Below, piece after piece: positions 60,553 to 64,000 of a stretch of DNA of 64,000 nt. The stretch comes from Sarcocystis neurona (Eukaryota > Apicomplexa > Conoidasida > Eucoccidiorida > Sarcocystidae). A program made the translations under genes and the position numbers. The stretch is from positions 310,001 through 374,000 of the forward strand of contig KL647324.1 of NCBI GenBank assembly GCA_000727475.1. Direction: 5' to 3'. The notes below the pieces were generated by a model that saw only the letters and a list, made by a program, of their open reading frames with translations, was not told the origin of the DNA and ran no database searches. The first letter of the stretch is position 1. The number at the start of each line of letters is the position of its first letter.

Positions 60553-61150
60553 TTATGTGTATACGTTTCTGCGGCGTACGTACACCTCACTCTATTAGGT
60601 CAGTCTTCATCTTGCTCATCCAAAGTACCGCCACCCAGACCCCTTCATTGTGTCATACACACCATCAGATGCCTGCACATCAAAGCTTCTTCCATTCGCC
60701 ACTTCCTACCTGTGTTCTCAAGCTCAGATGCCAACGTGCGTCGAGCCTGTGCCGCATCCAGTTTGGTGCAGAGCGACGACTGCGTTACACACGTCTGGCA
60801 TGTGCTGAGTCAAGTTTCACAAGTGTAACGTATACTCAGGCGTATGGAAGCCAGTGCAAATGTCCACCGGTTCGTGTACTTCATGCGTGTACGTATGTGC
60901 CAGCAGGCAGGCACGAGTGTGAAATGTGGTCGCCCAGAGCTGTGTACGCAGGCGGTAATAGTCCTTTAGCTCGCTGAGTGAGATGCTGAAGAATGTTTCG
61001 AGTAAGCGAACCTTCTCGCAGCCAAGACGTGAAGGCTGCAGCAGCAGCAAATCAGGAGGTGCCACAGGTCGCAGAAAATGAAGTTGTGAACCCTTCTGCT
61101 CTGGTGGCCTTTCAGCAAAGTCGCTATCATCAGCTTCCGGTGGAGCGTGA

Positions 61151-61885
61151 TCAGTCCTCCACACTGATGCTACTGATGCTTCTTTCACTGCTCCTCGTGT
61201 TGTCGCTCCTGCTCTTCCTGCCGCTGCTGCTGTTGCGCCTCCGTTTCCTCCCGCTGTTGCTGCGCCGTCTCTCGGCACGTCCGCAGTCTCTGTTGCGGCT
61301 GTCCACACATCTGTTTCCTCGTCCCACAGAGTAGCAGGTCGCTCTCCTGGTCGCGCGCGCGTATCGGAAAAGCGTCACAGGCACACGCGCACGCAGATTG
61401 CGCACGTGAGAGCTGCGGCACGTTGTTGTCCACGCGCCAGATTCTTCCCCAACAACACCAGTGACAGCAGACACGGGTCCAGCACAGCAGCCGCTACAGC
61501 ATTTGCAGTTGTCACCTACGGCAGAGATGTGCGCGTCGAAGAGCGTCAGCAGACGTCTATGTGCAACACCGTTATCATCCGCACACAGTCGGTGCTCGTA
61601 CGGAGGGGCACCGGCTGCAGAAGCGTGCGTAGAAAAGCAGGTACAGCTGCGTACTTCCCGACAGGGCTAGACACAGAAAATCGGCACCTGCTCCACGTGC
61701 GCGTGTCCACCAGTGTGGTCACATCCGTGCAAGCGTCTGCAATCGAGCTGCGGCGGGCATCACGATTTTCACAGCGAACAGCTGCAGCTGCTGGTGTACA
61801 CGTCAACAAGAGCAGCTACATGCGTGTGACCAGCAGCCAGTTGTGGCCCCCGCGTATTACTACAACAGCCCCAGCCGCTGCATAG
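61151..61885 (+). CDS. Possible Ala/Ser/Val-rich exon (strand ambiguous)
   Basis: The plus frame is open for 244 codons after a TGA at 61148. The CTG-rich part reads as Ala/Pro/Val/Thr-rich sequence with GCT-type codons, followed by an Arg/Ser/Thr-rich part to a TAG at 61883. A possible acceptor (GTGATCAG) ends at 61153. On the minus strand 61185-61433 reads a Gln/Glu/Arg coiled-coil-like stretch that is equally typical of coccidian proteins. The two cannot both be real exons over 61.19-61.26 kb. No domain is recognised. Confidence 0.3.
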   Translation, partial: SVLHTDATDASFTAPRVVAPALPAAAAVAPPFPPAVAAPSLGTSAVSVAAVHTSVSSSHRVAGRSPGRARVSEKRHRHTRTQIAHVRAAARCCPRARFFPNNTSDSRHGSSTAAATAFAVVTYGRDVRVEERQQTSMCNTVIIRTQSVLVRRGTGCRSVRRKAGTAAYFPTGLDTENRHLLHVRVSTSVVTSVQASAIELRRASRFSQRTAAAAGVHVNKSSYMRVTSSQLWPPRITTTAPAAA

Positions 61886-62613
61886 TCTTATCGTCGACAG
61901 GCGCTGTAATGGCGACCGCACATATCCACCCGTGGACGATCAGCAACAGCCAGTGCCCCCTGCGACACCGAGCTGCAGCGTTCTCTCGACACCCAACGTA
62001 CGCCTACAGAGATATCCACAGGTGCAAGCCTTTTTCGCACGGGCAGCCGAGGGAAACGACGGCGCATACAGTATCAGAAAAAAGAGGTGACACGTTTTTA
62101 CTGTCAGTAGCCGGACACCGGTAAGAGCAGCTGCAGACGTCGGACTGTCGGGGACGCACGGAGTAGCGTGCCTTCAACAGCAAAAGTGACGGCTTGCATG
62201 TGTGAGCAGCTGCTTGTCAAAAACGCACAGCTCCTGCCTCTGCGTCGCTGCCCAGTACGAGGAACGTTTGGAAGCTCTCTTCTCTGTTCTGCTACAGCAC
62301 AACGAAGCGCCGCCGAAGCGCCTTCCCCGGCGAGTCAGCCACAAACGCCCGCAGCCGCTTCCCCAAACCTGTAGGTACTGGTCTGTCTACCGAAGACGGC
62401 CCGTTCAGATAGATATGCGTATGAGTCTGGAGCCTTCTCCAGGTCCCTACCGGCTACGAGATTCGTTGAGGAAACGTCCCTATACATATATGTATACATA
62501 CATGGTTATCCGTTATATACATGTGTATGTGTACTGTGCAACCCACACGTTCGTCTGCTCCTCTTCTTCAAAAATTTTTTCTCTGCAACGCAGGCCTGCG
62601 TTTTCTCCAGTGA

Positions 62614-62835
62614 CTACTGCAGCCTACTGCGGAAAGGTGCACCGGCGTCGTGTTCCTCTTCATGCCACTGGGTCGTCTCCTCCTCTTCCTCCAGCAGCAG
62701 CAGCGCCTCCTGTGCAAGAGCTTCTTGCCTCTTTTTGTCTGCCTTTTTGATTACCGCTGCGTCCGCCAGAGTGGGTGGAATTCCCCATCTACGGAAAATA
62801 CGCCTGCCTGCAGCAGCAGGCTCCATCTGCACCAA
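62614..62835 (-). CDS. Possible charged exon
   Basis: A 73-codon frame starting at an ATG at 62835. The sequence is Lys/Arg/Glu-rich and helical (IKKADKKRQEALAQEA, then an acidic run). This is less repeat-like than the Leu/Pro/Ala-rich plus-strand reading of the same DNA. No flanking exons were established and no family is recognised. Confidence 0.25.
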   Translation of the reverse strand: MVQMEPAAAGRRIFRRWGIPPTLADAAVIKKADKKRQEALAQEALLLLEEEEETTQWHEEEHDAGAPFRSRLQ

Positions 62836-62860
62836 ACAGCAACAGAACTCACAAAGAGAC

Positions 62861-62881
62861 TGCAGCAGCAGCAGCAGCAGG
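62861..62881. repeat. CAG triplet tract
   Basis: Seven CAG units. All plus frames of 62.65-63.21 kb are open for long distances around it (Gln, Ser or Ala), so the ORFs there are weak evidence of a gene. Confidence 0.88.
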
Positions 62882-63510
62882 AAGCCTCAGCCGCACAGTG
62901 CTGCAGCTGCAGATTCTACACCAGAAATAGCTGCAGCAATGTCCATTGCCAAAAGCAAGCAGGACAAGATCCCCTGCAGCTACGAGGAGCAGCAGCAAAC
63001 TCCATCAGATCAACGGCGGATGCAACGAATCTAACCGCAGCAGCAGCGGCAGAACCGACGCAGCGCCAGCAACAGAAAAAACGTAGCAGTAGCACCAGAT
63101 CGCACGAGGCGTCTGCTCCAGACTCCAGGCAGCAGAACAGGAGATCCCGCACCATGCGGCTGCACCAGGCGCTTTCCAGCAATAACACCAACAGCTGTTT
63201 AGTCCCACGGTAGCGGCGGCAGCAGCGAAAGCCTACACACCTGCCGGGGACTCAGCGAGCAGGACGGTGGCAGCATCAGCAGAGTTAACCGCGCAGCAGC
63301 GCAGCCGGGAGAGGAGCACAGCGGGAACAAACTAGAGACTACAGGGAGCGCGCTCGACGTAGAGAAAAGGGAGGGCATCACTCGAAAAAAGAGACGAAGA
63401 GTCTGGTAGGACCCGCGTGCCGGACGTGTTTTGTTAAGATTCCCTCCACGTACCCCCATATTAATGTACACAAGCATACATATGTATGTATGTTTTAGAA
63501 GTAGAAAAGC

Positions 63511-63817
63511 ATGCCCAAGGATCGGAACCTGGATGCTGCTTCAGAATTCGGCTACAGCAGCCACTGCGTGGAGCGAAGACTCACTAACTCGGCTGGCGAC
63601 CTGGCGCTCCTGCTGCTAGTAGTGATATTCCTGTTGCTGCTGCTGCTGCTGAGGCCAAGGAGTTGCTGCTGCAGCCCTGCTGCTTCCTCTTCGGTGTCCC
63701 ACGAGTTCTTTGTCCGCGAAGCAGGCAGCGCTGCTGCAAGGGCACGCAGCGTGTGCCTAGAGGGACGAGGATCGGGAGAAGAAGAAGAAGATCAACAACT
63801 AGAAGAGAGAAGGGGAT
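63511..63817 (+). CDS. Probable first exon of a membrane-anchored protein (partial, runs off the window)
   Basis: ATG at 63511, then about 28 polar residues, then a 20-residue hydrophobic helix (ALLLLVVIFLLLLLLL) followed by RPR. This arrangement predicts a signal anchor or signal peptide. After it come a Cys/Ser-rich stretch and an acidic GEEEED run. Reading on, the frame would stop two codons past a strong GTAAGTA donor at 63818, so the exon most likely ends at 63817 in phase 1 and the gene continues to the right. Part of the Leu run comes from a CTG tract, which tempers confidence. The family cannot be told from this exon. Confidence 0.45.
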
Positions 63818-64000
63818 GTAAGTAAGATGCGAACGAAAAGGAGGATGGAGCGAAGTTGACAGTCGGAGCGACAGAGAAGAAGAATGTGTCGCAGAAAAAG
63901 GAGAAAGGGACTGGGAGAAAGACTAGGTGCATGTGTGCGTAGGTGTGTGTACAGGTGGATGTGTGTACAGGGCTACGCAGAAGTAGCTGTGATTTGACGA

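Overview
The window looks like nuclear DNA of a coccidian apicomplexan, most likely Eimeria or a close relative such as Cyclospora. The reasons are the many in-frame CAG/CTG triplet tracts, proteins full of Ala/Gln/Ser low-complexity sequence, a trace of the TTTAGGG telomere heptamer far from any end, long introns with GT/AG borders, and AT-dinucleotide microsatellites. There is no bacterial-style operon structure. The species call is an inference from sequence style only.

Layout. Positions 1-4.3 kb: triplet and TA repeats, with only weak coding candidates. Positions 4.3-18.0 kb, minus strand: one very large, many-exon flavin amine oxidase gene, which I could assemble exon by exon from phase-compatible splice sites (17994-14695, 13724-13517, 12561-8402, 6736-6553, 4429-4337; the last exon was not found). 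Its core carries the LSD1/polyamine-oxidase signature, but long low-complexity insertions swell it to about 2,650 residues. Positions 18.1-19.5 kb, minus: a 460-codon ORF that may be its upstream part or a separate gene. Positions 20-42 kb: a feature-poor stretch with almost no triplet repeats. It holds a possible small Cys-rich two-exon gene (22.07-22.68 kb), a degenerate 215-bp tandem repeat (29 kb), four decayed tandem units of 1.7-2.0 kb (33.8-40.75 kb) and, directly after them, a degenerate TTTAGGG tract (40.84-40.97 kb). Positions 42-45 kb: Gln-rich plus-strand candidates. Positions 45-49.9 kb: nothing convincing apart from a perfect hairpin. Positions 49.9-52.1 kb, plus: a single-exon WD40 protein with a POC1-like flavour. 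Positions 52.2-63.5 kb: CAG and TA/CA repeats with ambiguous ORFs. The right end holds the probable first exon of a membrane-anchored protein that leaves the window.

The two well-supported genes suggest chromatin or polyamine chemistry (amine oxidase) and a WD40 scaffold. Nothing links them functionally. The alternation of triplet-rich and feature-poor blocks matches the segmented organisation described for Eimeria tenella chromosome 1.
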